Below, in pieces: positions 50,309-59,120 of a DNA stretch of 64,000 nt. The notes below the pieces were generated by a model, which had not been told where the DNA came from, made no database searches, and was given only the letters and a program-made list of their open reading frames with translations. The DNA is from Tsukamurella paurometabola DSM 20162 (GTDB lineage Bacteria; Actinomycetota; Actinomycetes; Mycobacteriales; Mycobacteriaceae): assembly GCF_000092225.1 (NCBI RefSeq), contig NC_014158.1, positions 744,001 through 808,000 on the forward strand, written 5' to 3'. Position numbers and translations under genes: made by a program. How positions within the stretch are numbered: the stretch's first letter is position 1; every line of letters begins with the position of its first letter.

Positions 50309-51172
50309 CTAGTGGTGTTCGAGGACGGTCGCTGGTCGGTCGGCGACGAGGGAGGACAGCAGCCGCAGTGCATCGGCTGCGGGGGAGGCCGGTTCGGGTG
50401 GGAAGGCGTACAGGGTGAGGCCGCCGGAGCCGGCGATGTCGAGGGCCTCGAAGGCGAGTTCCAGGCCGCCGACCTCGTCGTGGCGGAACTGCTTGCGGCC
50501 GCGGCGATGGGCGACGATGCGGTGTGCCGCCCATTTGGTGCGGAATTCTGCGCTGGCGGTGGAGAGTTCGCCGACGAGGGCGGTCAGCGATTTCGCGTTC
50601 GGGTCGGCCGCGGCCGCGCCGCGCAGGAGCGCCACGGCATCGTCGGCGGCGGTGTTCCACGTCGGGAAGGCGTGGTCCGCCTTCGGATCCAGGAATAGGA
50701 ACCGCGCCACGTTCCACTTCCCCACGGGCCCGCCCGTCGGCGCGTAGAGCGCCAGGCCCAGGGCATTGCCGGCGACCACGTCGAGGTTCGGCGCCAGTAC
50801 GACCGCAGGCACCGTGACCATCGAATCGAGGATGGACTGCAGCGCCGGGCTGACCACGGCCCGCGGCCGCGCGGGCCGGCGGTTCGGCCTGCTGGACGCC
50901 GCGCGCGCGAGGGCGAGGAAGTGGTCGGTCTCCACATCGTCGAGGCGGAGCGCCCGGGCGATGGCGAGCAGCACCTCGTCGGATACGCCCGCCACGCGGC
51001 CGCGTTCGATCTGGATGTAGTACTCGGCGCTGACGCCGGCGAGCATCGCGACCTCCTCGCGGCGCAGCCCAGGCACGCGCCGCCTCCCGCTTACCGGAAG
51101 GCCGACGACATCAGGAGTGATGCGGGCCCGCCGGGTGGTGAGGAAGTCCTTGATCTCCTTCGCGATCTCCAT
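50309..51172 (-). CDS. XRE-type regulator with MmyB-like ligand domain
   Basis: A 287-residue regulator. The helix-turn-helix (RVPGLRREEVAMLAGVSAEYYIQIERGR, parts GLRREEVAMLAG and VSAEYYIQIERG) is the one shared by the MmyB/ClgR-like group, followed by a PAS-like ligand domain (MVTVPAVVLAPNLDVVAGNALG). It is divergent from the alpha/beta hydrolase gene with a long inverted repeat between, and upstream of DUF2255. Homologues respond to small hydrophobic or aldehyde compounds, but the ligand here is unknown. Confidence 0.82.
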   Translation of the reverse strand: MEIAKEIKDFLTTRRARITPDVVGLPVSGRRRVPGLRREEVAMLAGVSAEYYIQIERGRVAGVSDEVLLAIARALRLDDVETDHFLALARAASSRPNRRPARPRAVVSPALQSILDSMVTVPAVVLAPNLDVVAGNALGLALYAPTGGPVGKWNVARFLFLDPKADHAFPTWNTAADDAVALLRGAAAADPNAKSLTALVGELSTASAEFRTKWAAHRIVAHRRGRKQFRHDEVGGLELAFEALDIAGSGGLTLYAFPPEPASPAADALRLLSSLVADRPATVLEHH

Positions 51173-51219
51173 ATCTGCAGGTTACGCACGTCTGCGGCGC
51201 CCTGACAGGTGCTCGCAGT

Positions 51220-51248
51220 CCCCCCGATAACAGGCCTCTGTCGGGGGG
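51220..51248. promoter_or_regulatory. Inverted repeat in the XRE-hydrolase divergent spacer
   Basis: CCCCCCGA (51220-51227) followed by ACAG (51230-51233) faces CTGT-CGGGGGG (51238-51248), an imperfect inverted repeat. It is the strongest dyad in the 148-bp spacer and a candidate site for the XRE regulator. Confidence 0.4.
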
Positions 51249-51320
51249 CCGCGGGTCCGCGCATAGTGGAACTCACTAGCCGAGCACGACAGCTCGGACA
51301 CCGATCGAAGGAGAGAACCC

Positions 51321-52232
51321 ATGACCGCAGTCACGTTCCCCAACAACGGCATCACCATGGCCGGCGAGCTCTACCTGCCCGCCGGGTTCGACGCCGCGAA
51401 GTCCTACCCGGCCCTCGTGGTCGTGCACCCCGGTGGTGGCGTCAAGGAGCAGACCGCCGGCCTGTACGCGGGCAAGCTGGCCGAGGAGGGTTTCGTCGCC
51501 CTCGCCTACGACGCCTCGTTCCAGGGCGAGTCCGGCGGCGAGCCGCACTTCCTCGAGGACCCGGCAGCCCGGGTCGCGGACATCAGTGCCGCGGTCGATT
51601 ACCTGCAGTCGCTCGACTACGTCGACGCCGAGCGGATCGGCTCCTGGGGCGTGTGCGCCGGTGGCGGTTACGCCGTGGCGGCCACCAAGGTGGATGCGCG
51701 GATCAAGGCCGTGGGCACCGTCTCGGCGGTGAACATCGGCTCCGCCTGGCGCAAGGGCTGGGATGGCGCGGGCAAGGACTCCGATGCGGTGCCCACCCGC
51801 GACGGTGCCTCGGGCCAGCGGACCGTCGAGGCCACCACCGGTGGTGACGCCGCGACCCTGCCGTACGTGCCCGCGGAGATCACCCCCGAGGTGCCCCGCG
51901 ATATGGCCGAGGCTTCGGACTACTACCTGACGCCGCGGGCGCAGCACCCGAATGCGCAGAACAAGTACCTGTTCGCGCAGTCGATCCCGCGCATCCTGGG
52001 CTTCGATGCCTTCGCGCTGGTGGAGGACCTGCTGACCCAGCCCGTGCTGATCATCGCGGGGAGCGAGGCCGGTTCGCTGTGGCACTCGACCGAGCTGCAC
52101 GCCCGCGCGCGCAGCGAGAAAAAGCTCATCATCGTCGACGGTGCCGCGCACATGGACTTCTATGACGGTCCCGAGTACGTCGCCCGCGCCGTCGCCGAGG
52201 CCGCCCCCTTCTTCCGGACGCACCTGGGCTGA
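51321..52232 (+). CDS. Alpha/beta hydrolase with Cys nucleophile
   Basis: A 303-residue hydrolase. The nucleophile elbow reads GVCAGG with Cys112 in the position of the common Ser, as in dienelactone hydrolases and related dehalogenase-like groups. The oxyanion loop is VVHPGGG and the catalytic His is in GAAHMDFYDGPEYV. The opening VTFPNNGITMAGELYLP is typical of the YcjY/DltD-like small hydrolases. GAAGGAG precedes the ATG at 51321. It is divergently transcribed from the XRE regulator gene. Substrate unknown. Confidence 0.82.
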   Translation: MTAVTFPNNGITMAGELYLPAGFDAAKSYPALVVVHPGGGVKEQTAGLYAGKLAEEGFVALAYDASFQGESGGEPHFLEDPAARVADISAAVDYLQSLDYVDAERIGSWGVCAGGGYAVAATKVDARIKAVGTVSAVNIGSAWRKGWDGAGKDSDAVPTRDGASGQRTVEATTGGDAATLPYVPAEITPEVPRDMAEASDYYLTPRAQHPNAQNKYLFAQSIPRILGFDAFALVEDLLTQPVLIIAGSEAGSLWHSTELHARARSEKKLIIVDGAAHMDFYDGPEYVARAVAEAAPFFRTHLG

Positions 52233-52282
52233 GCCCACCCCTGTCGATCACCCCGGCCGCGCGGCCGGGGTGATCGCGCCAT

Positions 52283-53923
52283 CTACAGGTGTTGCGCGGC
52301 GGCCTCGAACAGCCAGGACATCACCAGGGCACCGGGGTCCGGGACGCCCTTGACGGTGTCGCCGAGGTAGGAGGCCCGTCCGCGCGAGGCGACGCTGCCG
52401 GCCGTGGCCTCCACGCCCTGCGCCGCAGCCTCGGCGGCCTCGGTGAGTGAGCCGCCGGCGTCGAGCACATCGGCGGCGGGGGAGAGGGCGTCCACCACGG
52501 TTTTGTCGCCCACCTGTGCTCCGCCCAGCTCCTGCACCGCAGTCAGTCCCGCCCGGACGCCCGTCACGAACCCGGGGGTTCCGGGCGCCGCCTCCAAGGC
52601 GCGGCCCAGCTCGGTGAAGAAAGTGCCGAAGACGGCGCCTGAGGTGCCGCCCGCCCGCACCAGGTACGAGGTGGCGACGGCTTCCAGAACGTCACCATCG
52701 TTGCCGCGCAACGGAATCGGGTAGTGTCCGAGCGCGGCCTCCATGTTGGTGCCGAAGTCGCCGTCGCCGGCCTTGCGGTCCAGCTCGGTCAGCTCATCGA
52801 CGGCGCCCTGCACCCGCTCGACGAAGGCGGAGACCCAGGCGTTGGGTTCGCCGTCGTCGGCGGAATCGTCGGGTCGCTCGGTGCTCAGCTCCGGCACGGT
52901 CGACGGTGCCGTGGCCGCGTGCGGCCAGCCGGGGGCCGAGGTCGGCGCGTCCCACAGCCGGATCAGCGCATCGTCGAGCGGGACCACTGTCAGCGAGGCG
53001 CCTGCCATGTCGAGCGCCGTCACGAACCGGCCGACCAACGAGCGGGCCACCTCGATGCCGCGCGCCGCGAGTTGCTCGGCGGCCTCGGAGAACAGCACGC
53101 CCAGTTCCAGGTCGCTGACGCCGCCGAGGTTGTTCACCACGACCAGTGCCCGGCCGCCGGACTGCACGCCGGTGCCGGGCAGGATGCGGTCGAGCAGGTG
53201 TGCCACCAGCTCCTTCGCGGGTACCGCATCGCGCTCGTCGCGGGCGCGCTCGCCGTGGATGCCGACGCCCACGGCCATCTGCCCGGGGTCCAGCTCGAAC
53301 GACGGTTCCGTGGCGCCGGGCACAGTGCACGCGGAGAACGAGACGGCCATCGAGCGCGCGGTCTCGGCGACGCTGCGGCCGACCGCCGCGACCTCGCTCA
53401 GCGGCCGACCCTCATCGGCTGCGGCGCCGCAGATCTTCTCGACCACGATCGTCGCTCCGGTGCCGCGGCGTCCGGGCCCCTTGGTGTCCTCGGTGGCCAC
53501 ATCGTCGGCGACGAGCACCACATCGGTCTCGACGGCGGGCGCGCCGTCGTCCTCGGCACTCACCAGTCGCCGCGCCACCGCGAAGTTCATCACGTCGCCG
53601 GTGTAGTTCTTCACGATGTGCAGCACACCGGCTCCGGTGTCCACGGCCCGGGTGGCCGCAGCGATCTGCACCGCATTCGGGGACGTGAACACGAGGCCCG
53701 GGCAGGCGGCGTCGAGCATGCCGGCCCCCACGAAGCCGGCGTGCATCGGCTCGTGCCCCGAACCGCCGCCCGAGACCAGCGCCACGCCGCCGCTGCGTGG
53801 CGTGCGCCGCGCGACGAACCCCTGTGGATGCCAGACGGCATCGGGGTGGGCGGCGAGAAGGCCCCGCAGCCCATCGGTGAAGAGTGTCTGCGATGAATTC
53901 TCGAACTGCGCGCGTACGGTCAC
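52283..53923 (-). CDS. Dihydroxyacetone kinase, fused DhaK-DhaL
   Basis: A 546-residue ATP-dependent dihydroxyacetone kinase with the DhaK domain (GGGSGHEPMHAGFVGAGML, here GGGSGHEPMHAG; the substrate-binding His in GVGIHGERA) in the first two thirds and DhaL (DRKAGDGDFGTNM and GGTSGAVFGTFF) in the last third. The fused ATP-type is normal for actinobacteria. GTG at 53923 agrees with the domain start, though its ribosome site is weak. An ATG at 53965 would overlap the phosphatase gene. It lies 10 bp after the SixA-like gene and is the last gene of that operon. Confidence 0.88.
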   Translation of the reverse strand: MTVRAQFENSSQTLFTDGLRGLLAAHPDAVWHPQGFVARRTPRSGGVALVSGGGSGHEPMHAGFVGAGMLDAACPGLVFTSPNAVQIAAATRAVDTGAGVLHIVKNYTGDVMNFAVARRLVSAEDDGAPAVETDVVLVADDVATEDTKGPGRRGTGATIVVEKICGAAADEGRPLSEVAAVGRSVAETARSMAVSFSACTVPGATEPSFELDPGQMAVGVGIHGERARDERDAVPAKELVAHLLDRILPGTGVQSGGRALVVVNNLGGVSDLELGVLFSEAAEQLAARGIEVARSLVGRFVTALDMAGASLTVVPLDDALIRLWDAPTSAPGWPHAATAPSTVPELSTERPDDSADDGEPNAWVSAFVERVQGAVDELTELDRKAGDGDFGTNMEAALGHYPIPLRGNDGDVLEAVATSYLVRAGGTSGAVFGTFFTELGRALEAAPGTPGFVTGVRAGLTAVQELGGAQVGDKTVVDALSPAADVLDAGGSLTEAAEAAAQGVEATAGSVASRGRASYLGDTVKGVPDPGALVMSWLFEAAAQHL

Positions 53924-53933
53924 GCCCTCGACG

Positions 53934-54365
53934 TTAGCGAGGGATGTGCAGCTCTGCGTGGCCATCCTCGACAACCGCAAAGGCGGAGGTCGGGAATTTG
54001 GTCAGAGTGAAGGTGGGATCGAGCAACTGCGCCGCGTCCGCGACCCCCGGCTCATGGCCCACCACCAGCACTGTTTCGGCGTCTCCACGCTCGGCGTCGA
54101 CGATCGCGAGGATCTCCTCGCCGGACGCCCCGTACAGGTCTTCGATGTACCGCACGGGCGCGGCGACCTCCGCCTGCGCGAGCGTGGCGCGGGCCCGTTC
54201 CGCGGTCGAGCAGAGCACCAGATCGACGGTGTGCCCGTAACGGCGGATCGCGGTGCCGGCGAGTTTGGCCTGCCGCAACCCGCGCGGCGCCAACGGCCGG
54301 TCGTGATCGCGCACCTTGTCCGGGTAGGCGGATTTGCCGTGCCGCAGCAGGATCAGTGAGGCCAT
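53934..54365 (-). CDS. SixA-like histidine phosphatase (copy 1)
   Basis: A 143-residue phosphatase of the histidine-acid superfamily. The RHG motif (LILLRHGKSAY, R8-H9-G10), the second arginine region STAERARATL and the second histidine in VVGHEPGVAD are all present. Bacterial SixA removes phosphate from phosphohistidine proteins. It sits between a second similar gene and dihydroxyacetone kinase with 10-bp gaps on both sides. The target is unknown. ATG at 54365 chosen, with an alternative ATG at 54374. Confidence 0.82.
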   Translation of the reverse strand: MASLILLRHGKSAYPDKVRDHDRPLAPRGLRQAKLAGTAIRRYGHTVDLVLCSTAERARATLAQAEVAAPVRYIEDLYGASGEEILAIVDAERGDAETVLVVGHEPGVADAAQLLDPTFTLTKFPTSAFAVVEDGHAELHIPR

Positions 54366-54375
54366 AGCGGGCATC

Positions 54376-54828
54376 CTACGGGGTGAAGGCGCCGCGCAAC
54401 CGGCCCGAACCGGGCGTCACGGGCCCGTCGTCGAGGTCGAGCAGCACCACCGTGCCGGGCTCGAACCCGGTCGGCTCCGCGGTGGGGTCGAGCAGGCTCA
54501 CGGCTTCGGGCAGGCCGGGGAAGTGGCCCACCACGAGCAGGACTGCGATATCGCCGGGGACGCCGTTCACTTCGTCCAGCACATCCTGCCCGCGGCACTC
54601 GTACAGCGCCTCGGTGGCCGACATCGCGCACGCGAACCCGGTGGCGCGGAAGGTTTCGACGGTGCGCCGCGCCGCCGAGACCAGCGCCTGGTCGGGGACG
54701 AGTCCCTGGCCGCGCAACCAGTTCGCCGAATGCAGCGCCTGATCGTGGCCGGTGGGCGTGATCGGGCGAGCGCCGTCGGGCACCGACATCGCGGCCTCGC
54801 CGTGTCGCATCAGCGCCAGCACCGTCAT
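54376..54828 (-). CDS. SixA-like histidine phosphatase (copy 2)
   Basis: A 150-residue phosphatase with RHGE (LALMRHGEAAM, R8-H9), the second arginine in SAARRTVETF and VVGHFPGLPE. It resembles the downstream gene in length and motif order, so it may be an old duplicate. It is the first gene of the three-gene operon and divergent from the small membrane gene. ATG at 54828. Confidence 0.8.
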   Translation of the reverse strand: MTVLALMRHGEAAMSVPDGARPITPTGHDQALHSANWLRGQGLVPDQALVSAARRTVETFRATGFACAMSATEALYECRGQDVLDEVNGVPGDIAVLLVVGHFPGLPEAVSLLDPTAEPTGFEPGTVVLLDLDDGPVTPGSGRLRGAFTP

Positions 54829-54867
54829 GGCCCCATCCTGCCCGATATGTGCCGGTACATTGGTGGC

Positions 54868-55080
54868 ATGGCTGGAAAAGAGCTGGACCCGGCGCGCAAG
54901 CAGGCTGCGCTGGAGGTCGTCAAGCAGCATCCGGGAATGGTCGCCGCGATGGCGGCCCCGGCGGCGATCATCGTGGTGGCCGGATGGGTGCTCGGCGGCG
55001 CGGGGCTGGGCCTGTTGCTGCTCGTCGCGTTCGGCGTACTCGGCGCGGTCGGCGTCTCGCGGCTGCTGCGTAAGCGCTAG
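54868..55080 (+). CDS. Small membrane protein of unknown function
   Basis: A 70-residue protein with a charged N-terminus (ELDPARKQAALEVVKQHPG) and about 45 hydrophobic residues forming two short helices, ending in LLRKR. It is 5 bp upstream of the S4-domain gene, so they may be co-expressed. Not recognised, though its length and charge pattern look like those of conserved actinobacterial small membrane proteins. Confidence 0.6.
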   Translation: MAGKELDPARKQAALEVVKQHPGMVAAMAAPAAIIVVAGWVLGGAGLGLLLLVAFGVLGAVGVSRLLRKR

Positions 55081-55085
55081 GCGCG

Positions 55086-55439
55086 ATGCGGGTCGACGCC
55101 TGGCTGTGGGCGGTGCGACTGACCAAGACCCGGTCGGCCGCGGCCACGGCGTGTCGAGGCGGCCACGTGCGAGTCAACGGAGCCACCGCGAAACCGGCGC
55201 AGCACATCGTCGTGGGCGACGAGGTGCGGCTGCGGCTCGGTGGCCGGGAACGGATCGTCGAGGTCGCCACCCTGATCCCCAAGCGGGTGGGCGCGCCGAT
55301 CGCCGCTACGTGCTACCTCGACCACAGCCCGCCCCCGCCGCCGCGGGAGATCGTGCTGTCGATGCCGCAGCGCGATCGTGGCGCCGGGCGGCCGACGAAA
55401 CGTGAGCGCCGCGAGACGGATCGGCTGCTGGGCCGCTAG
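55086..55439 (+). CDS. S4-domain RNA-binding protein (Hsp15-like)
   Basis: A 117-residue protein with an S4 RNA-binding domain at residues 1-60: RVDAWLWAVRLTKTRSAAATACRGGHVRVNG, seen as DAWLWAVRLTKTRS and GHVRVNG. A basic tail (RPTKRERRETDRLLGR) follows, the same pattern as Hsp15 (HslR), which rescues stalled 50S-tRNA complexes in E. coli. Whether it does that here is not shown. Confidence 0.85.
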   Translation: MRVDAWLWAVRLTKTRSAAATACRGGHVRVNGATAKPAQHIVVGDEVRLRLGGRERIVEVATLIPKRVGAPIAATCYLDHSPPPPPREIVLSMPQRDRGAGRPTKRERRETDRLLGR

Positions 55440-55500
55440 GCCCGATTTCTCCGTCCGCGTCCGAATCTGGTAGAGCTGAGAAGACCTACGGGAGCGGGTG

Positions 55501-56574
55501 GTGGCGCAGATGACGGACGTTGTGAGCTGGACCGAGGCGGGCCCGCACGAGGTGGCCCCCGGGCTCTACCGACTGCCGCTTCCGCTGCCGATCACGGGCC
55601 TCGTCGCCGTGAACGCCTATCTTGCCGCCGGGCCGCAGGGCCTGGTTCTCGTCGACCCGGGGTGGGCCACCGAGGAGAACGAGCGGGCCGTGACCCGGGG
55701 CCTCGCTGAGCTCGGGTACGGCCTCGACGACATCGCGGTCACCGTGGCCACCCACCACCACGGCGACCACTACTCGCAGGGTTGCACGTGGAGCGGCACC
55801 CGCGGTACTCCGGTACTCATCGGTCGCGGCGAGGCGCCCAGCATCCTGGACTACTCGCGGGAGGCACCCGTCCGTTTCCCGGTCCAGGTGGCGCAACTGC
55901 GTGAGGAGGGCGCGCACGAGCTCGCCGACGGGATCGCCGGAAGCGGCGTGCCGAATGTGGAGGGATCCACCCGGATGGCCGCCCCCGACGGCTGGCTCGA
56001 CCACGGCGACCGCATCGATCTCGCCGACGGCGCACTCGACGTGATCGCAACACCCGGCCACACCCGTGGCCACATCATCTTGCGGCACACCGCATCCGGC
56101 TCACTGATCACCGGCGATCATGTGCTGCCGCGAATCACGCCGTCGATCGGATTCGAGTGGTCGCCGGAGGATTCGCCGCTCAGCTCCTTCCTCGCCTCGC
56201 TCGACGCCACCCTCGGGCTCGCCGACGGTGCGTTACTGCCCGCCCACGGCGAGGTGCTGCCCGGAACGCATGAGCGGGTGCGCGAGTTGATCGCGCACCA
56301 CGAGGAGCGGCTCGCCGAAGTACGCGAGTTGCTCGCCGACGGTCTCGACTCCGCCTTCGCGATCGCCGGATCGATGCGGTGGACCCGCAGGCGGCTCACG
56401 CTCGACGAGTTGCCGGTCGAACACCGGATGATCGCGGTCGGCGAGATCCGTGCTCACCTCGTGGTGCTGGTCGAGCGCGGCGACGCGACCCTCACCGCCG
56501 AGGCCGGCGTACGCCGTTACGTGCCCGCTGTGCCGGGTGTGGGCGCGCCCCGTCCGGACAGGACGCGCAGGTGA
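55501..56574 (+). CDS. Metallo-beta-lactamase-fold hydrolase
   Basis: A 357-residue MBL-fold protein. The metal motif HHHGDH lies at about residues 85-90, with further ligands in TPGHTRGH and ITGDHVLP and the final LLPAHGE. A C-terminal ~80-residue helical domain (LIAHHEERLAEVRELLADG...) is typical of the glyoxalase-II/aryl-hydrolase-like MBL group. Two adjacent GTG codons at 55498 and 55501 and an ATG at 55510 are possible starts. 55501 was chosen for its spacing from GGAGCGG. The stop overlaps the next start as TGATG. Confidence 0.8.
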   Translation: MAQMTDVVSWTEAGPHEVAPGLYRLPLPLPITGLVAVNAYLAAGPQGLVLVDPGWATEENERAVTRGLAELGYGLDDIAVTVATHHHGDHYSQGCTWSGTRGTPVLIGRGEAPSILDYSREAPVRFPVQVAQLREEGAHELADGIAGSGVPNVEGSTRMAAPDGWLDHGDRIDLADGALDVIATPGHTRGHIILRHTASGSLITGDHVLPRITPSIGFEWSPEDSPLSSFLASLDATLGLADGALLPAHGEVLPGTHERVRELIAHHEERLAEVRELLADGLDSAFAIAGSMRWTRRRLTLDELPVEHRMIAVGEIRAHLVVLVERGDATLTAEAGVRRYVPAVPGVGAPRPDRTRR

Positions 56575-57104
56575 TGTCTCCGGAGGTCCGGTCCGCGGTG
56601 CCCGCCGAGGCCGCCGCGGTCGCGTTGCTCGCCGCTCGCACCTTCCCGTTGGCCTGCCCGCCCGAACTCGACCGGGAGCACATCGACGCGTTCATCGCCG
56701 CCCAGCTCAGCGAGCAGCGGTTCGCCGAGCACCTCGCCGCCGCCGATCATCGGGTCCTCGTGGTCGACGGTGCCGATGGTCCCGTCGGTTACGCGTTGCT
56801 GCTGCACGGTATCCACGCGGAGGGGCCGGTGCAGTGGCGCGAGCGGCGCTCGTCCTATCTGTCGAAGCTGTACGTCGCCCCGGACGGTCACGGCGGCCCG
56901 ATCGCCGGGGCACTCCTGGCCGCGGTCCGCGCCGACGCCGCGACGGCCGGCACCGCCGGGGTGTGGCTGAACGTGAACCGGGACAACCGGCGCGCCAAGC
57001 GGTTCTACGCCAAATCGGGATTCGTGCTCGCCGGGGAGAAGCCCTTCACCGTCGGATCGACCACGTTCATCGACGATGTGCTGGTGCTCGACCCGGGAGC
57101 GTAG
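56574..57104 (+). CDS. GNAT-family N-acetyltransferase
   Basis: A 176-residue acetyltransferase. LSKLYVAPDGHGGPIAGALLAA is the acetyl-CoA loop (here G-H-G-G-P, a variant of R/Q-G-x-G-A), and LNVNRDNRRAKRFYAKSGFVLAGE is the C-terminal motif. The ATG at 56574 shares its A with the stop of the MBL gene. The 3' 100 bp overlap, on the opposite strand, the end of the adenylate cyclase frame. Confidence 0.8.
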   Translation: MSPEVRSAVPAEAAAVALLAARTFPLACPPELDREHIDAFIAAQLSEQRFAEHLAAADHRVLVVDGADGPVGYALLLHGIHAEGPVQWRERRSSYLSKLYVAPDGHGGPIAGALLAAVRADAATAGTAGVWLNVNRDNRRAKRFYAKSGFVLAGEKPFTVGSTTFIDDVLVLDPGA

Positions 57105-58624
57105 AGCCTCGTCGGCACGTCCCGGCCACGCAGGGTGACGGCGTCGGTGAAAACCCAGTGCTGCGATTCGGATTCGCGGGCGGCGACGATCGCGGCCTCG
57201 GCGGCCACGGGGAGGGACGTGTCGCGTTTGGCCACCTCGGACAACCGGGCGGACTCGTTCACCGGATCGCCGATCACGGTGTATTCGTAGCGCTCGATCG
57301 CGCCGACGTTGCCCGCCACCACGGTGCCGTGCGAGACACCGATCCCGGCCGTCAGATCCGGAACCGCGGCCGGGAGCCGCGCGGCGATGCCCCGGGCGGC
57401 ACGGAGGGCACCGCCCGCAGGGTCGGGGTGGGGGAGCGGGGCGCCGAACACGGCGAGCACTGCGTCGCCCTCGAACTTGTTGACCAGCCCGTCGTTCGCT
57501 TCCACCTCGGTCACGATCACCTCGAAGAACCGATTGAGCAGTTCCACTACTTCGGTGGCGGGTTTCTGCCGGGCGAGCGTGGTCGAACCGACGATATCGA
57601 CGAAGACGACCGACACCAGTTGCTCGGAGCCGCCGAGTTGGACACCGAGCCCGAGCGCGGCATCGGCGACCTCCCGGCCCACGTGGCGGCCGAACAGGTC
57701 GCGCAGGCGTTCTCGCTCGGCGAGCCCGGCCGTCATCGCGTTGAACCCGGCCTGCAGTTCGCCCATATCGGAGCCGTCGAAGATGCGCACCGTCACATCG
57801 GTCTCGCCGTCGCGCACCTTGCGGATCGCGTTGCCCAGCACCCGCAGTGGTGCCACCAGTGTGTCGGTGTTGAGCAGCGTGAGCAGCGGGCCGGTGAGCA
57901 GTGCGATCGCGCCGAGAGCGGCGACGGCGACGAAGATGTCCAGCTTGGTGGTGTCGTCGCGAAAGGTGCCGAAGGCCGCCACCAGCACGATCCCCAGGAT
58001 GGGGACCCCCGAGCCGATGGCCCAGGCGGTGGCGGCCCGCATCCGGAGCCGCCCCCGGCGCGGGGCGCGGAAGCCCGCTTCCAGGGCCTGTGCTGCCGCG
58101 GGACGCAGTGCGAATTCGGTGATCTGATACGAGATCGCGCACACTACGACGCCGCTGAGCCCGGTCACGAGGGCGATCTTCGGGATCAGTTCGGGGTCGA
58201 TGGAGCCGTAGCCGACCGTCATGATCACGGTGCCACCGGCCCACAGCACCGCCTGCAGCGCGGTGAGTCGCCAGGGCGCGGTGAGTGCGGCTTTCGCCTG
58301 GGCCGCAGTCGGCTCTTCGCGCCGGATGGACCAGCGCAGCGACTGCACGATCCGGACCGTGCCGATGGTGGCGCCGAGGACGAACGCGATACCGATGTAC
58401 AGCGGCACCACGAGGAAGTTCATCCACCACGCGTCCCACGGGATGGGGGGCTCCGGGATGCCGACCACGGCCAGCGCGATCGCGAGCCCCACCCCGATCA
58501 GGTTGGCCACGATCACGCCGACCGTGATCACGAGCTGCACGCGCAGCCGCGTCAGCCGGGAACTCTCGTCGGTGGAACCGAGGAGGATCGACCCGTAGTC
58601 GGCGCGCAGCCGCGGCAACTTCAT
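57005..58624 (-). CDS. Membrane-bound class III adenylate cyclase with HAMP domain
   Basis: A 539-residue cyclase. About six N-terminal helices (residues 25-260) lead into a HAMP domain (VAPLRVLGNAIRKVRDGETDVTV) and the catalytic domain. Metal-binding aspartates are in FVDIVGST and FEGDAVLAVFG, the adenine-specifying Lys in NKFEGD, and the transition-state residues in GDPVNESARL. It makes cAMP from ATP. This is the Rv1318c/Rv3645 architecture. The last ~33 residues, Ser/Thr-rich, are encoded opposite the end of the acetyltransferase gene, so the true stop could be regarded with caution. Confidence 0.87.
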   Translation of the reverse strand: MKLPRLRADYGSILLGSTDESSRLTRLRVQLVITVGVIVANLIGVGLAIALAVVGIPEPPIPWDAWWMNFLVVPLYIGIAFVLGATIGTVRIVQSLRWSIRREEPTAAQAKAALTAPWRLTALQAVLWAGGTVIMTVGYGSIDPELIPKIALVTGLSGVVVCAISYQITEFALRPAAAQALEAGFRAPRRGRLRMRAATAWAIGSGVPILGIVLVAAFGTFRDDTTKLDIFVAVAALGAIALLTGPLLTLLNTDTLVAPLRVLGNAIRKVRDGETDVTVRIFDGSDMGELQAGFNAMTAGLAERERLRDLFGRHVGREVADAALGLGVQLGGSEQLVSVVFVDIVGSTTLARQKPATEVVELLNRFFEVIVTEVEANDGLVNKFEGDAVLAVFGAPLPHPDPAGGALRAARGIAARLPAAVPDLTAGIGVSHGTVVAGNVGAIERYEYTVIGDPVNESARLSEVAKRDTSLPVAAEAAIVAARESESQHWVFTDAVTLRGRDVPTRLYAPGSSTSTSSMNVVDPTVKGFSPASTNPDLA

Positions 58625-58634
58625 AGACCAGAAA

Positions 58635-59120
58635 CTACAGGTCTCCCGCCGCCAGCAGGGCGTCCAACTTGGCGTAGCCGTCGACGATGCCCACCTCCAT
58701 ACCGCTGGCGAGCATGCCGTCGCGGCTTTCGAAGCTGTCCAGCAGCGAGACGGCCCGCAGTCGCGTGCGCCCGTCGCCGAGGTCTTCGAAGGTCATCGTC
58801 TCCAACGAGACCGCATCGGGCATGTCGTCGTAGGTGAAGGTCTGCACGATCCGGTCATCGCGCACGTCGTGGAAGCTGCCGTGGAAGGCGTACCGCTCGT
58901 CGCCGCGCACGCTCACATAGGCCCAGCTGCCGCCCGTACGTGCATCCCAGTGCTGGATCTGGGTATCGATGTCCGACGGTCCCACCCACCGCGTGTAGAT
59001 GTCGGGGTCGGTGTGGGCGCGCAACAACTGCTCCGGCGTCGCCTGGAAGTCGCGGGTGATGGTGATGGTGGGGAGGGTGGAGGAGGCCTCGATGCCGGCC
59101 TCGGCGTTGATGATGGTCAT
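58635..59120 (-). CDS. SRPBCC/AHSA1-family protein
   Basis: A 161-residue START-like protein of the Activator of Hsp90 homologue-1 type: ITRDFQATPEQLLRAHTDPDIYTRWVGPS, with the strand-rich middle WAYVSVRGDERYAFHGSF and the C-terminal helix GYAKLDALLA. Such proteins bind a hydrophobic ligand and are commonly coupled to ArsR regulators, as here (ATGA overlap with the gene upstream). Biochemical function unknown. Confidence 0.82.
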   Translation of the reverse strand: MTIINAEAGIEASSTLPTITITRDFQATPEQLLRAHTDPDIYTRWVGPSDIDTQIQHWDARTGGSWAYVSVRGDERYAFHGSFHDVRDDRIVQTFTYDDMPDAVSLETMTFEDLGDGRTRLRAVSLLDSFESRDGMLASGMEVGIVDGYAKLDALLAAGDL

